From contig BCIH01000006.1 in NCBI GenBank assembly GCA_002897115.2, forward strand, positions 1,269,202 through 1,320,242: a DNA stretch of 51,041 bases. The letters run 5' to 3'. Position numbers and translations under genes: made by a program. Position 1 is the stretch's first letter, and every line of letters begins with the position of its first letter. This DNA comes from Prototheca cutis. Taxonomy: Eukaryota; Chlorophyta; Trebouxiophyceae; Chlorellales; Chlorellaceae. Below are positions 14,311 through 24,651 of this stretch, piece by piece. A model generated the notes under the pieces. That model did no database searches and was not told where the DNA came from. It saw only the letters and a list, made by a program, of their open reading frames with translations.

Positions 14311-14325
14311 GGAAGACTTCGATTC
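14311..14325 (+). promoter_or_regulatory. Leader of permuted pre-tRNA with anticodon-pairing segment
   Basis: Just before the 3' half lies TTCGA (14318-14322), the exact complement of T33-C34-G35-A36-A37 (14411-14415). In ordinary intron-containing pre-tRNAs the anticodon pairs with the intron to present the splice sites. Here the leader would play the intron role, bringing the 5' end and the 3' trailer together for cleavage. Pairing is seen in the sequence; its use is inferred. Confidence 0.6.
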
Positions 14326-14415
14326 ATGCCGTGGGGGAACCCGCACAGGTTCGAATCCTGTAGGCCGCGACAGGAATTGCGGCTTTGGCCGAGCGGTTAA
14401 GGCGCGGCACTCGAA
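14326..14415 (+). tRNA. Circularly permuted tRNA-Ser(CGA) gene
   Basis: The 3' half comes first. A38 is at 14326, then the 3' anticodon strand TGCCG (14327-14331), a 13-nt variable arm with GGG/CCC stem (14332-14344), the T arm ACAGG-TTCGAAT-CCTGT (14345-14361), the 3' acceptor strand AGGCCGC (14362-14368) and G73 (14369). After 9 nt (14370-14378) comes the 5' half: acceptor GCGGCTT (14379-14385), TG, D arm GCC-GAGCGGTTAA-GGC (14388-14403), G26, 5' anticodon strand CGGCA (14405-14409), then C32, T33, anticodon CGA (14412-14414) and A37 (14415). Across the halves the acceptor stem forms 7 pairs (one G-U) and the anticodon stem 5 of 5. The long variable arm and the anticodon fit serine, codon UCG. 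T runs at 14425-14428 and 14431-14435 fit Pol III termination. The split falls at 37/38, the usual tRNA intron site. Confidence 0.9.
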
Positions 14416-14981
14416 TTGGTCCCCTTTTGCTTTTTGCCTGGTGCCGTTCTGATTCGCATCTCATGCAATGCGGAACAATGCCCACCGGCGGCTGCCTTGC
14501 TAGCCTGGCTGCGCTGCCGGGCGTGCATATTGGCGAGTGCTCGAGTCCCATTTGCTAGGGGGACATGCGAAGCGCAGTCACGCTCGAAAGCTTCCCTGTT
14601 GCACAGCCCAGGTAACGACGTCGACATGACGCGTACGTGTTGATCATTACAGGAACAGATGTGCCCTCTGGACTGCACACCAGCGGTCGCCGTGGGACAC
14701 CGCGTGGCTAAGGTTGTGCCGGCCCGTACAAATGGGCACAGCAATCCATCCACAACACGGCGGTCCATTTCCTCTTTCCATTGCCAGTTCATTCACACCT
14801 TCTGGTGTTTGCGATTCGAGTGGATCGCATTCAACAAGTCCATCTGATTGAACACGCGGCCGCGATTCAACAATCGGGCGATAGACCCGTTTCGAGCCCT
14901 GCCGTGTCGTGTCGGAAATCTAGGCGGGTGACGAGCCCGCGCGTGGGCACATCAGGGCGGCATTTCGTCATTTGGGCAGAC
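14416..14981. other. Intergenic after the tRNA
   Basis: Begins with the T-run terminators of the tRNA gene and ends at the start codon of the secreted protein. No other gene seen. Confidence 0.4.
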
Positions 14982-16784
14982 ATGAGGAAGTATTTGATTG
15001 GATTTCTGGTCGTCCTTGTAGCGGTGGCCTCCACTGCGAGGGCTGAGGGGCCCTATCGCCGCGCCCTGCTGGCCTCGAGTTCGGCCAGCGCCAAGACGGT
15101 GACGACTGCAGGCAACAGCGCCACCGCGTCCGCCAGCTCCAAGGTGCGGGTGCTCTGGTACAGGTCTCAGAGATGATGTGTGTGCTTTCGACGTACCGTC
15201 CCTGATGACGTTAAAGTCATCGCATGCCCTCACGCAAAATGACGCACAGGCTGCGGCCGCCGACACCTCGACAGCGGCAGCCCAGGTCGGTGTGGCTCCC
15301 TTGCACTGCTGCTGCGCTATTCTGCTGGGCACATCCAAGCAGANCTTAACCCACAGTATGACGCAACATTCGATGACCCCAAACTTCTGTATACGAACTC
15401 ATGCAGGCCACGGCCACTTCCAGTGCTACCAGTGTCGCTGTGGCGCAGTCGTCCGCGTCGACCACGGGCTCTGGCACTGCATCGGCCAGCTCCCAGGCGT
15501 CAGCCACGAGCCAGGCTTCAAGCGGGCCCTCTTCATCGGCCAGCGCCAGCTCGTCGGCTAGTGCTTCCAGCTCAGGCCAGCAGGGCACCGTCAGCGCTTC
15601 GGTCAGCGCCAGCTCGACCGCCGTGTCACAGCTGTCCCAGTCGACGGCCACGGCGGTGGCCCAGGCGGTGGCCTCGATCTGTGGCGGCGGCTCGGCCTCT
15701 GCTGCCGCGTCGGCCGTCGCCAGTGCGGTGGCCACTGCCACTGCCACTGCCTACGCCTCGGTGCAAGCCGCCACGCAGGGCACTGGGTCCAGCGCTTGCG
15801 GTTCGGCCGCATCCTCCGCCGCTGCCATTGCCGAGGCCGTCGCGACCGCCAGCGCCCAGGCCATCGCCAGCGCCACATGCTGCGCGAGTGCCACGGCCAC
15901 GGCGGTGGGTCAGGCCACGGCCACCAGCCTGAAGACCAGCATCGCTACAGCCATCGCGTCGGCAGATGCCTGCGCTTCCAACGGTGGCACGGCCTCCGCA
16001 ACCTCCCAGGCGATCGCCACCGCAGTGGTCCGTTTGATTTTTTTTCCTTTGCTCTTTGGGAGTGGGGGGAGGAGAGGCCCTGCGTGCAAACATCGGCTCT
16101 TTGCTGCCTTACGCCGGCATCCCGCCTTCATGCTGGTTGCCTCAACACGCCACAACCCATCTGCCTGCTTGTGTTCCGATTCGCAAAATGCGACCCTGAA
16201 AACACGATGACGACGGCTTCCCCCCCCAACCAAAACACTGCAGGCGGAAGCCACCAGCTCAGCCTATGCCACTGCCTTTGTCAGCCTGTCGAGCTGCAAG
16301 GCGCCGGTCGCTTCACCACCGCCCCCACCCCCCACCCGGAGAACCCCCCCCCCACCCCCAAAGAGGAAGACATTTGGGCGCTTCCTGGCCGCAGTCTCAT
16401 CCAATGAGAGCGCAACCACGACCGTGACCGCGGCGGTCTCGGCCTCAGCCCCGCCACCCGTCCAGCTGGGGAGCCTGGCGCTGCTGAACTGCCCCATAAC
16501 TGTCCAGCAGCAGTGCTGTGCAACAGCGGCAGCATCCTGCCTGAACGGCCAGTATGTCAAGGTATGGAGTCTATGAATGTGTGTGTGTGCTGGGGGGTGG
16601 GGNCCTGGTTGGTGGGGAGCTGCTCTGGCCTGCGGCATGTGTGCTTTACAGCGGCTCAGTCCACCCGTGACTCGTCCATTCTCCATCTTTCCCTAACTCA
16701 CAGGCCGCATCCACGCCGCTGAGCTATGGGATCGAGAACAGCGCGACCCAGCAGCTCCTGCCCGGCACGCTCTGTGTCTGCTAA
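14982..16784 (+). CDS. Secreted Ala/Ser/Thr-rich low-complexity protein
   Basis: Five phase-0 exons: 14982-15143, 15250-15285 (only 36 nt), 15407-16024 (or 16027), 16244-16561, 16704-16784; about 404 residues. The start MRKYLIGFLVVLVAVAST is a clear signal peptide, with likely cleavage after ARA. The long third exon is almost only Ala, Ser, Thr, Val, Gly and Gln, with strict alternation in places (ASASSSASASSS, ATATATAYAS). Scattered cysteines occur (SICGGG, SACGS, TCCASA). Exon 4 holds a proline-rich stretch (PPPPPP, then PPPPP) and exon 4-5 a cysteine-bearing tail (LLNCPITVQQQCCATAA, LCVC at the end). I do not recognise a family. Signal peptide, polyproline linker and paired cysteines suggest a cell-wall or surface protein; that is inference. 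Ns lie at 15344 (intron) and 16603 (intron). Confidence 0.75.
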
Positions 16785-18167
16785 CCGCGCGATACGCCGA
16801 TCTTTCATGCATCGGGTGCTGGATCTGGGTCCTCCCCCAGGAGCCCGTTCCGACATACGCGATCCAGAGGACCCAATCTCCTGCTTCGAACTGTAGTAAT
16901 CGCACTGCCTCATTGATTTTCTATGTACACTTTCATTCCGTGATTCGAGTTCTGCGATCGAAGGGGATGGCCTCGCTGGGACACCCACAGAAACAGAGCA
17001 GGCCCACCCAACAGCCAAGATCAATGCACACACATGCGATCGAGAAACACAAATATTCAGGGTCACGGGCAATGATGTGTGCAAGTGTTCAAACGTTGTT
17101 GGCGGATCGTCCCGCCTCTTTGACACGTTTACCGGACATTCTCGGAAGGAAAGCCACCAGGCTTCCCGATCCGCGCCAGGGACTCCTATTCCGAGGACAT
17201 GTGCCTCCGTGCGCTTGAGGGAACATATAAATAGCTACATATTTTGTGGGTATCCTATTGGACGTCTCACGGCGGCGCGTCTGGGAATTCCTAGGGTCCC
17301 GACTGGGCTGCCGTAGAGGGAGCTGCCATGAAGCTGGTGGATAAGTCGGGAAGCTGGGGGTGCCAGGCAGGCAGGCAACTGCAAAGAAAAGAGGTTCAAG
17401 GTCCTCGCGACACATTCTCCTTACACAAAGTGCATTATCTTGTCGAAGAGTTCTTGCGCAGCCTCACGTTTTGGTCAACGTCACTGGAAGTGCGTCCTCA
17501 AAGAAACCACCCGGCGCAGTTGCGCACCGCGAAACTGCCAGCGTAACCCGCATTTTGTCCAGGGATCCAAGCGGCGCGACGACTGCAGTGCTTAAATAAG
17601 CGTGCAAATGAGATATGGCGTCGACTGCGTCCTTACCCTCACGTGAGTGTTCCCGTCGGGTGTAGCTGGCTTGTCGGAATGGAGCCGCTGGCCAGGTGGA
17701 GATCCTGGGAGCTAGGCGTCGTTGCCGTAATGTCCCACCGCTGAAGAGGATGCATTCCCTGATCCCAATACCGCGGTATATTTTCAAGCATTCGTTTTTC
17801 GCGAGCGGGAGATCGGGCCGAGGGGAAACCCCCCCAGGTTGGTTTCGAAGACTTTTCCAGAGTACTTCGGCCTTCCCCGTGTGCAGGCGGCCCAAGGGAG
17901 GGCCCGCCAAGGGATGGTATCCAAGCATTGCAGCTCCCTGCGGCCTGCGTTCAGGCGTACATCGGGGTCTGTGAATCCCAAGGTTTGATTGCGGGGTTTG
18001 GCTGTGGTTGAAGTGGGAGACGGTGGTGGGCTTGGGCTGGCAGGAGATCATCCGCCGCACCGCCTTTAACCATCCCTGCAGCTCCTGAACCCGAGTGCCC
18101 TGGTACTGCCCAGCTATGCGGTTGACAGGCGCACGAGCAAACACTAGTACAGACCTGACGACTGCAG
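16785..18167. other. Region without a resolved gene (3' flank and PP2C 5' part)
   Basis: Almost 1.4 kb between the secreted protein and the first sure PP2C exon. It must contain the 5' exon(s) of the PP2C gene, since that gene enters with a codon already begun, but I could not choose them with confidence. Candidate segments are 18080-18140 (LNPSALVLPSYAVDRR in one frame) and the open frame after 17328. Confidence 0.35.
17226..17233 (+). promoter_or_regulatory. Possible TATA box
   Basis: TATAAATA in an otherwise GC-rich stretch, about 100 nt before an ATG at 17328. It could drive the PP2C gene downstream. This rests on the motif and position only. Confidence 0.3.
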
Positions 18168-19323
18168 GCCACCGGGAGTACATGGAAGACCGGCACACCA
18201 TTCTGCCCGACTTCGAGCTATCCCCGCTGGCTGCCGGTCTGCCGCACCAATTTGCCGGGGTGTACGATGGCCATGCGGGCACGCGGGCCAGCGAGCATGC
18301 TGCTGCGCGGCTGCATGAGATCGTCGCCGAGCAGCCCGAGATCCAGGCCGCACCGGGGATGGGTGTGCCGACGGACCTCGCTGTGCGCGATGGGTTTGTC
18401 CGTGCATTTTTGACCCTGGACGGAGAACTGATACAGCATGGCACCGAGAATGAAGCCACGTGGGGCAGCGGGGGAACGACTGCGGTGTGCGCGCTGCGCA
18501 TCGGCGGATTCGTATACATCGCGCACGCGGGCGACTCGTGCGCGCTGCTGTGTCGGAGCGGACGCTGTCTGCGGCTGACGCAGGACCACAAGCCCGCGTC
18601 CTGTCTTCAAGAACGAGAGCGGATCGAGGGGCGTGGCGGCTGCGTGTTGCCGGCGCTGGATGCCGTGCTGCTTCCCGGCCAGACTGCTGGCGGCTGCTCA
18701 TGCCGGCTGGGAATGAGCAGGGCCCTGGGGGACGCCGAGTTCAAGACACCGGCGCGTTTGGTTGAGGCGGCGCCAGACGTTGTGCGCCTGTCGCTGCAGC
18801 CGGGCAAGGACGAGTTTATTATCCTGGCCAGGTGGGTTAGTTGGGGTGTAGACTGCGTCACGCGTGTGTCTGTTCAAGGAAAGGTCAGTAGCGTGGACTT
18901 GTGCGCATGGATNGTCATGGCCATCTGCCCATGCCTCCCCATCGCGCTCCTTCCCCTGCCAGCGACGGCGTCCTGGAAAAGATGACAGAGCGTGAGGCAG
19001 TCGACACCGTGCGATGGGCTGTTGAGGGCCGGAAGACCAGCGGTGCGTTGGGGCAATGCACGCCTTTGCAGGGGCTTCTCTGTTGAGCTGATGGAAACAG
19101 CCTTGCATGGGGTGTACGGAGGCTTCACGCCTTTGCTGTTCCGTCCGCCTTGCTTCAAGGCCACCACTGCTCCTTCCCCGCACATCATCGCACAAAACAC
19201 ATCTTCCGTTGCACTGTCTCAGATGCGGTGGCCGGAGCGGCTGCGAGCGCTCTTGTCCATCGTGCAGAACTGCTGCAGACAAGGGACAATATTACTGCAA
19301 TCATCTTCCTGCTCAGTTGGTGA
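18168..19323 (+). CDS. PP2C-type Ser/Thr protein phosphatase (5' end unresolved)
   Basis: Metal-dependent (Mg/Mn) protein phosphatase. Sure exons, all in phase, are 18168-18831, 18963-19042 and 19223-19323, about 281 residues; one or more short upstream exons are missing. The PP2C motifs are complete: HREYMEDRHT, FAGVYDGHAG, WGSGGTTAV, YIAHAGDSCALLCR, LTQDHKP, a GMSRALGD block, LASDGVLEKM (Asp rebuilt across the 18831/18963 junction) and RDNITAIIFLL. The metal-ligand aspartates in MED, DGH, SDG and DN are all present, so activity is expected. There are no membrane segments or extra domains. An N (18913) sits in the intron. The contrast with the PP2C-like gene at 28162-30005, which has lost the ligands, is notable. 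Confidence 0.9.
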
Positions 19324-19790
19324 CCGCTGCATCTGCCAACCGAGACTTTATTCTTTTGCAAAGAGCACCACCAGCCAGCCGGGCCCACATTTCCGGAGAT
19401 GGCCCAGCGCCGCCACAGGCTCCCTCGATTCCTTCTGGCAAGCCGAAATTCTTTCTGTGATGTAGACTCCAGCACCAGGCAATACCCCCCTGTGCATGCA
19501 CGCATTACCAAGGAAATGGTACGCAAACGTTCAGAANACATACTTCCCCGCTCAGTGCACGCGTTGCTTTGATGTTCCCACTCACCGCCCTTGGACTGTG
19601 GCGAGGCCTTCTGTTGGAACTCTGTACTGCTCTGCATTTGAGAGAACACCCCAGGCCCGCTGTTCAGAATTTCTGGATCCTGCCTGTGGAAAGCGCCAAC
19701 TGGTGGACAGATGTACCCACACCAGTACATTCTGGAGTGCACGGCACAAGCAAGTCGGTGAGATGCAAAACACCCCCCCAGCATCAGAAG
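19324..19790. other. Convergent 3' flanks of PP2C and HOP2
   Basis: Tail-to-tail spacer; no gene recognised. One N at 19537. Confidence 0.4.
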
Positions 19791-21199
19791 TCATGCCGTT
19801 CGTGGTTTTTTCCTGCCGGGAAGCAATGCTCGGTATGATGCCAGGTCTTCCCCGATGGCCTCATCCGTGTCCACGCCGATCTCCTCAAACAAGTCCGGCT
19901 GAGGGGTGGGGTACGAGGTTGGGTCTCTGTGAGATATTTGCTTGGCACAGGAGGCACGAGGCTCGTTGGAGAGTGCATGCTGCTGTGTCTCGCTGGAACT
20001 CCACCTTCCCAACAAGCACACTAGAAGGACCGCCACTGCTACCTGCTCCGGCACTGTAAAACATTGCAGGAGCAGGAAGCAAGAAAGAACCCGGCACCTG
20101 GTTGGATGTGTCTAGGTTCTCCGACACCGTGTCCCAGATGTTTCGGAACATCTTCTTGAACCGCTCCCAGGCTTCCAGGCCCTTTGAGAATTTCTGCCAT
20201 GGATGGACGCATGTGTGTGAAGGGGTTGGGGCAGCGCCAAGGTCTAGCACGGTGCCTGCATGGCCACAGCCCCACATTTCGGCCTCTGTACTTTAAACCA
20301 CCTGCTCAGCTACTTGCACGTCCTCTGTCCGGATGATTTCCGCGTTTCCAGACTGGTGTTCTGCCAGCTTTGCTTCAGCTTCCTCTAGCTGGCGCTGTTT
20401 GGCCCCAAGCTGGGCTTCCAGCTCCTCTACCGTCAGGGCTGACTTGAGCATTCCCAGCTCTGGGAAATGTGGAGGACCGATTGCCTGGCGTGAGACCTTT
20501 TGTGCCGTTCGCACGCCAGGGGAATGCTTACGCGCTGGACCCAAGTGCGAAAAAGAACACTGCCATTCCCCACGAGACCAGTGCAAATAGAGAAACCTTT
20601 CTGCTGCATGGCCACTGTTGCCTGGATTTCCTTGCATTCCTGCTGCAGCTGTCCAATCCGCTCCAACTTTGCATCTTTTTCCTGTGGGGTGGGAATGGCA
20701 GCGGACGGGTTTTAATTGAATGGGGACCCCATGGCCCGACAGCGGGGGTTGCCATCGACATCGTGCAGGTACCACGGACCGAGGATCTCAATCTCGTGAT
20801 CGCCGGCCCCAAGAGGCCTGACCGGGGCTCCCACCCCCACTTCCCCATACCGAGGGATCAAGTTCTGGCAAGCCGTCCTGGAGGGGAATGTATATCTTGG
20901 TCTTGCCAAACTCCTTGCACGTGATCTTGCCGGACTCTGCCAGTGCCGCTAGGGCCCGCTCCACCTGGGGCTTCTTGAAGCCCTGCGATGCCAGCATGTC
21001 TGCCACCCCCTGCAGCATGAGGGAGTGTGTGTGTTTGGCGTGGCACTCTACAGCAGCAACAGAACAGGTTCTGTGTTACAAACGAGAACATTTTAACGCA
21101 AAGTATCCAACAACCTCTCATGAATAAAATTTCGCGTGCCTGGACATTGAAAGGCTTGTTCGTCTCGGAGATGAGCCCCAGGCACTTGTCCTCCGCCAT
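19791..21199 (-). CDS. HOP2: HOP2 (PSMC3IP/TBPIP) meiotic recombination factor
   Basis: Partner of MND1; the dimer helps DMC1/RAD51 find the homologous chromosome in meiosis. Six minus-strand exons close in phase: 21199-21140, 21009-20851, 20681-20597, 20459-20302, 20193-20098, 19898-19791; 221 residues, the family's usual length. The N-terminus is a winged helix (GLISETNKPFNVQ, ADMLASQGFKKPQVERAL, then GKITCKEFGKTKIYIPLQD). Two coiled-coil parts follow (LERIGQLQQECKEIQ and VEELEAQLGAKQRQLEEAEA). The end, AWERFKKMFRNIWDTV and LFEEIGVDTDEAIGEDL, matches the conserved HOP2 C-terminus. The first intron begins with GC (CAG|GCACGC). The gene is intact, with no stop or frame break. It is divergent from the ArfGAP gene. 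Confidence 0.92.
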
Positions 21200-21645
21200 A
21201 GTGGGTCGGCCCACCTCAGACAGCGATCAGTGTGTTCGAGCTCGCACCTCCCTGGCCCCTGTTCCGCACAGTAATGTCAATAGTAGATCATGATTGTATT
21301 GCAGCGCAGCGCATGGGAGTCAAGATCTGTCGGCGGAGGGACCACTGAATCAAAAAATTGCCGTGCTGCGCGTCAGGCATGCTGCGCGTAGGACCCATGA
21401 ACGAGAATTTTTTTTGCAACCCACACGAGGGCGGATCCCACAGGCACCCACCATCCGCCGGGCATGCCAGGCACGGAAATGCCGCGGCCAGCTGGCTCGC
21501 GGGTGTCTTGCTCTTGATTGAGAGAACAGCGGAGGCAAATTTTCCTGCTGGACACAGGGAGCTCGGATCCCTGGCGCGGTTGGTGCTCGAGGGATCCCCC
21601 TGTCCCTCGCCTGCGGTCCCGTGCGCCGGGCGCCGAGCCTGAACA
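21200..21645. other. Bidirectional promoter region HOP2 / ArfGAP
   Basis: The 446 nt between two divergent start codons must carry both promoters. No gene recognised. Confidence 0.45.
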
Positions 21646-23455
21646 ATGCCGGTGGAACTCGAGCGCGATGCGCTCTTCAGGCGCATGCGTTCAAAGCCGG
21701 AGAACAAGGTGCGGCGTCGGTGTCTTGGGCTCGGCACATGGCCCTGCCTGACGCGGGTTACTGGTATTTCGGGTCACTGGTGGCGTGAAAGCGCGGCGTG
21801 GTTTTGCTGCTGGGTTTCTATCGCTTCATGAGCATCAAGCATGTGCAGGGATAGCTCTGCAATGGGCCATCTCCGGTGGTCTAGCAGTAGGCCCCTTGGG
21901 ACAGGACTGGCACCCCTCGGCTCAACCAACCTCCGCCCTCCCCATTCCTCAACTTAAAGGTTTGCTTCGACTGCCCGGCCAAGAACCCCACCTGGGCCTC
22001 GGTCCCCTACGGCGTGCTCATCTGCCTGTCCTGCGCCGGCGTGCACCGCAGCATGGGCGTGCACGTGAGCTTTGTCCGCTCCACGACACTCGACTCGTGG
22101 ACCGAGGGCCAACTGGCGCTGATGGCCGCCGGGGGCAACGGCCGCGCACGCGCCTTCTTCAAGCAGCACGGCTGGGAGGAGATTGGTGCGGACAAGATTG
22201 AGGCCAAGTACAACTCCCGTGCTGCGCAGCTCTACCGCAAGCAGCTGGAGCGCGACGCCGCCAAGCTGTTGGACGGGGAGGACCCCAGCGCGGCTGGCGG
22301 CCCCGGCGCCAGCCCCACCGCCGCCCGCGACCCGACAGCGGACCTGTGGTCCGAGTCGTACCAGCCGCGCCACGCGCCCGCCAGCGGCGCGACCGCCGCC
22401 AAGGCTGCTACCGCGGCGTCGCCGGCCAAGCCGGCGCTCAACGGTGCCGCCGCCGCCGCACGACCGGCCACGGCCGCGCGACCTGCGGCGGCAGTGCGGC
22501 GCCCTGCGGCCGTCGGCGCCCGCCGTGTCGGCGGAAAGCTGGGCGGTGGGCTGGGCATCAAAAAGGCCGCCGCGGCCGTCGATGAGTCTGTGTTCGAGCA
22601 GGAGCCCGAGGAAGAGAAACCCGCCGCTGCTGCGGCCCCGGAAACAGCCTTTGATGAGGACGATGTCGCTGGCGCTGGCGCTGGCGGTGCCCCGGGTCCC
22701 AGCCGCTTTGACATGGATGCCCTTGAGGAACGGGCTCAGCCCGCAGCGGCCCGGGGGCAGGACGGGCATCTCAAGCTGACGTCCAGCCACGATTTCTTTG
22801 CCGATCCGTGGGGCGCCCCCGCCGCGCCTGCCTCTCCCGTCGGCCGGAGCGGCGGCGGTTGGGGAGGCAGCTCCAGCGGCGCTCGGGCTGGTGCCGGTGC
22901 CAAGCCCCCCGCGGCTGCTTCCTCCGCCAGCGCCGGTTCGTCTGCGGCGGCCTCTACCGCCGCGCGGGAACGGTTTGGTGCGGCCAAGGCCATCTCTTCG
23001 GCGGCCTACTTCAACAAGGACTCGGCGGAGGACCAACACGAGAAGCAGGCCCGCCTGATGAAGTTCTCGGTGAGTCGTGAACACCGTTGGAAAGGAGGAG
23101 CAACACTGTGTTGTCTCTTGGGGGCGGATGGTGGATATGGTGCCGTCCGACGCCAGCACCCGTTCACACATCTTATAAATGCACATTCCCAAAGCCCCTG
23201 CATACCCACTCTGCAATGCAAACGAAACAGGGTGCCGGTGCGATCTCCTCGGACGCCTACTTTGGCCGCGAGGCGGAGCGGTCGGGGGCCAGCGCGGGCT
23301 CGTCCCTCGACCTGACGGCTTCGGAGTTTGTGTCCAAGATCAGTCTGACGGCGCGGGAAGATATGGCTCAGATCAAGAGCATGGCCTCGGCTGCGGGCTC
23401 CAAGCTGAGCTCCCTGGCCCAAGGCTTCCTCCGCGACCTCCAGGGAGGCTACTGA
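21646..23455 (+). CDS. ArfGAP of the Glo3/ARFGAP2-3 type
   Basis: Stimulates GTP hydrolysis on Arf1 at COPI vesicles in Golgi-to-ER traffic. Three phase-0 exons (21646-21708, 21960-23069, 23231-23455) give 465 residues. The N-terminal zinc finger is complete: [25 protein letters not shown] (CX2C...CX2C), with the arginine finger in [14 protein letters not shown] and then TTLDSW. A long Ala/Pro-rich middle contains a short basic stretch ([16 protein letters not shown]) like the coatomer-binding region. The motif ISSAAYF recurs as ISSDAYFG in the last exon; these repeats match the Glo3 regulatory motif that separates Glo3/ARFGAP2-3 from Gcs1-type ArfGAPs. The start is chosen because [21 protein letters not shown] runs directly into the finger. 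Confidence 0.94.
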
Positions 23456-23754
23456 GCACGTGCGCGGTTTGCCGACTGGAGTGGCATCGCATTGCATGGT
23501 GGAAATGGAGTCTGGAGGTGCAGTGCGGATCCAGCNCACAGAGCATGGCCGTTGTCGCCTGGCCTGTCACGGACGCAGTGCAGTCAGGGCACTGGGGGGG
23601 GGCCCGGCGGTCAAGGCCCCAATCACAAACCATTTACCTTCACAAATTTCCCTGCGGCCCTTCTTCTTGCTCGGCATCACCCTTTCTTTGGGATGGGCAC
23701 GGGGATTGGGTGCGTCTCTCTTCCTTTCATGGTTCTCTTTTGGATGCACTGTCT
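23456..23754. other. ArfGAP 3' flank
   Basis: No gene recognised; one N at 23536. Similarity to the repeat at 13670-14215 begins at its right edge. Confidence 0.4.
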
Positions 23755-24290
23755 GTGTACAATGCAGGGCAAAAACGATGAAACCTTCTCGGGATTCGTC
23801 AGAAGACTCCCACCTGCACAGCAGGGGCACGTTTTTCAAACAAGATGCCTGTTTGACCGCATTCCCTGGCCATGTTGCTCAGAGAATGGGTTGGGTTCCT
23901 TCTTGGCAGCACGACAGGTCATGCAGGGAGCAGACGCCCGAGGTGGTCTGCCACGGTCTGCTGCGCTGCACCAACAAGGAGTGCCAACCCCAGAAAGGCA
24001 AGCATCGCCTCTGAAACAGAGACTTGATGGCGTGTCTGAACATGAGACACATTGTGCAGTACCCCTGCGGAAGACCGGCCAGCGGCCTCTGCACTTCCGG
24101 CGCCCAGCGCCGAAAGACTGATGGACATACATACATACATCCTGGGGGTCATAGCCTTCCCAACTGGGGGTGGGAACCCCCGGGGCTCCTTCCCTCCCCC
24201 GGGAAGGGAAAGCAGCCCCGGAGGTGGTCCATCATTAAGATGGTCATCCACCTTCCTATTGCCCTGTGGGGGGTGACAATTCACAGCCAC
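23755..24290 (+). mobile_element. Fanzor/TnpB-like remnant, copy 2 (nonsense mutation)
   Basis: Plus-strand copy of the repeat at 13670-14215, alignable by eye over nearly its whole length with small indels. The conserved frame gives VVCHGLLRCTNKEC and KHRL, then a TGA stop at 24012-24014 where copy 1 has TGG (Trp), then NRDLMACLNM and the same tail IVQYPCGRPASG. Copy 2 also lacks about 20 nt that copy 1 has before the cysteine motif. It cannot encode the full motif and is a pseudogene fragment. The family call has the same limits as for copy 1. Confidence 0.55.
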
Positions 24291-24651
24291 CAGTGATGCC
24301 CAGCAACCCCCGGGGTGATGTGACGCCCTTGCTGGCTGAGCTGGTTGCATTATTTTTGCCCTGCATGGTAGAGCTTTCTCACTGGTCCCATTGAGCGCTG
24401 CCAGCCAGCGACGAGGGTGGGTGGGACTCGTGGGATTTGATCTGAGCACCAGAAACTGCACCATGTGCGGAACAGCGAGCTCGCACTCATGGCAAGCATC
24501 GTAAATAATACCATCTGCTATGGAGGAAGCTTGCCATGCATGCATGATCACTGAGCCGAGCCGGCGGTCCAGGTGACCGCGCCGAGAGGGGCCCACACCC
24601 CCGCCGGCCGTCCCGACACTCACGCCCTGGTGGACATGATCAGGGACCAGC
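24291..24651. other. Spacer before polymerase eta
   Basis: No gene recognised; should hold the polymerase eta promoter. Confidence 0.4.

Noticed and set aside
14836..14960. GTTTCGAGCC near the tRNA as a second tRNA or half
   Set aside because: No T stem and no partner half could be built.
18135..18167. Tiny GC-AG intron before the PP2C MED motif
   Set aside because: It would be 32 nt, too short for splicing here.
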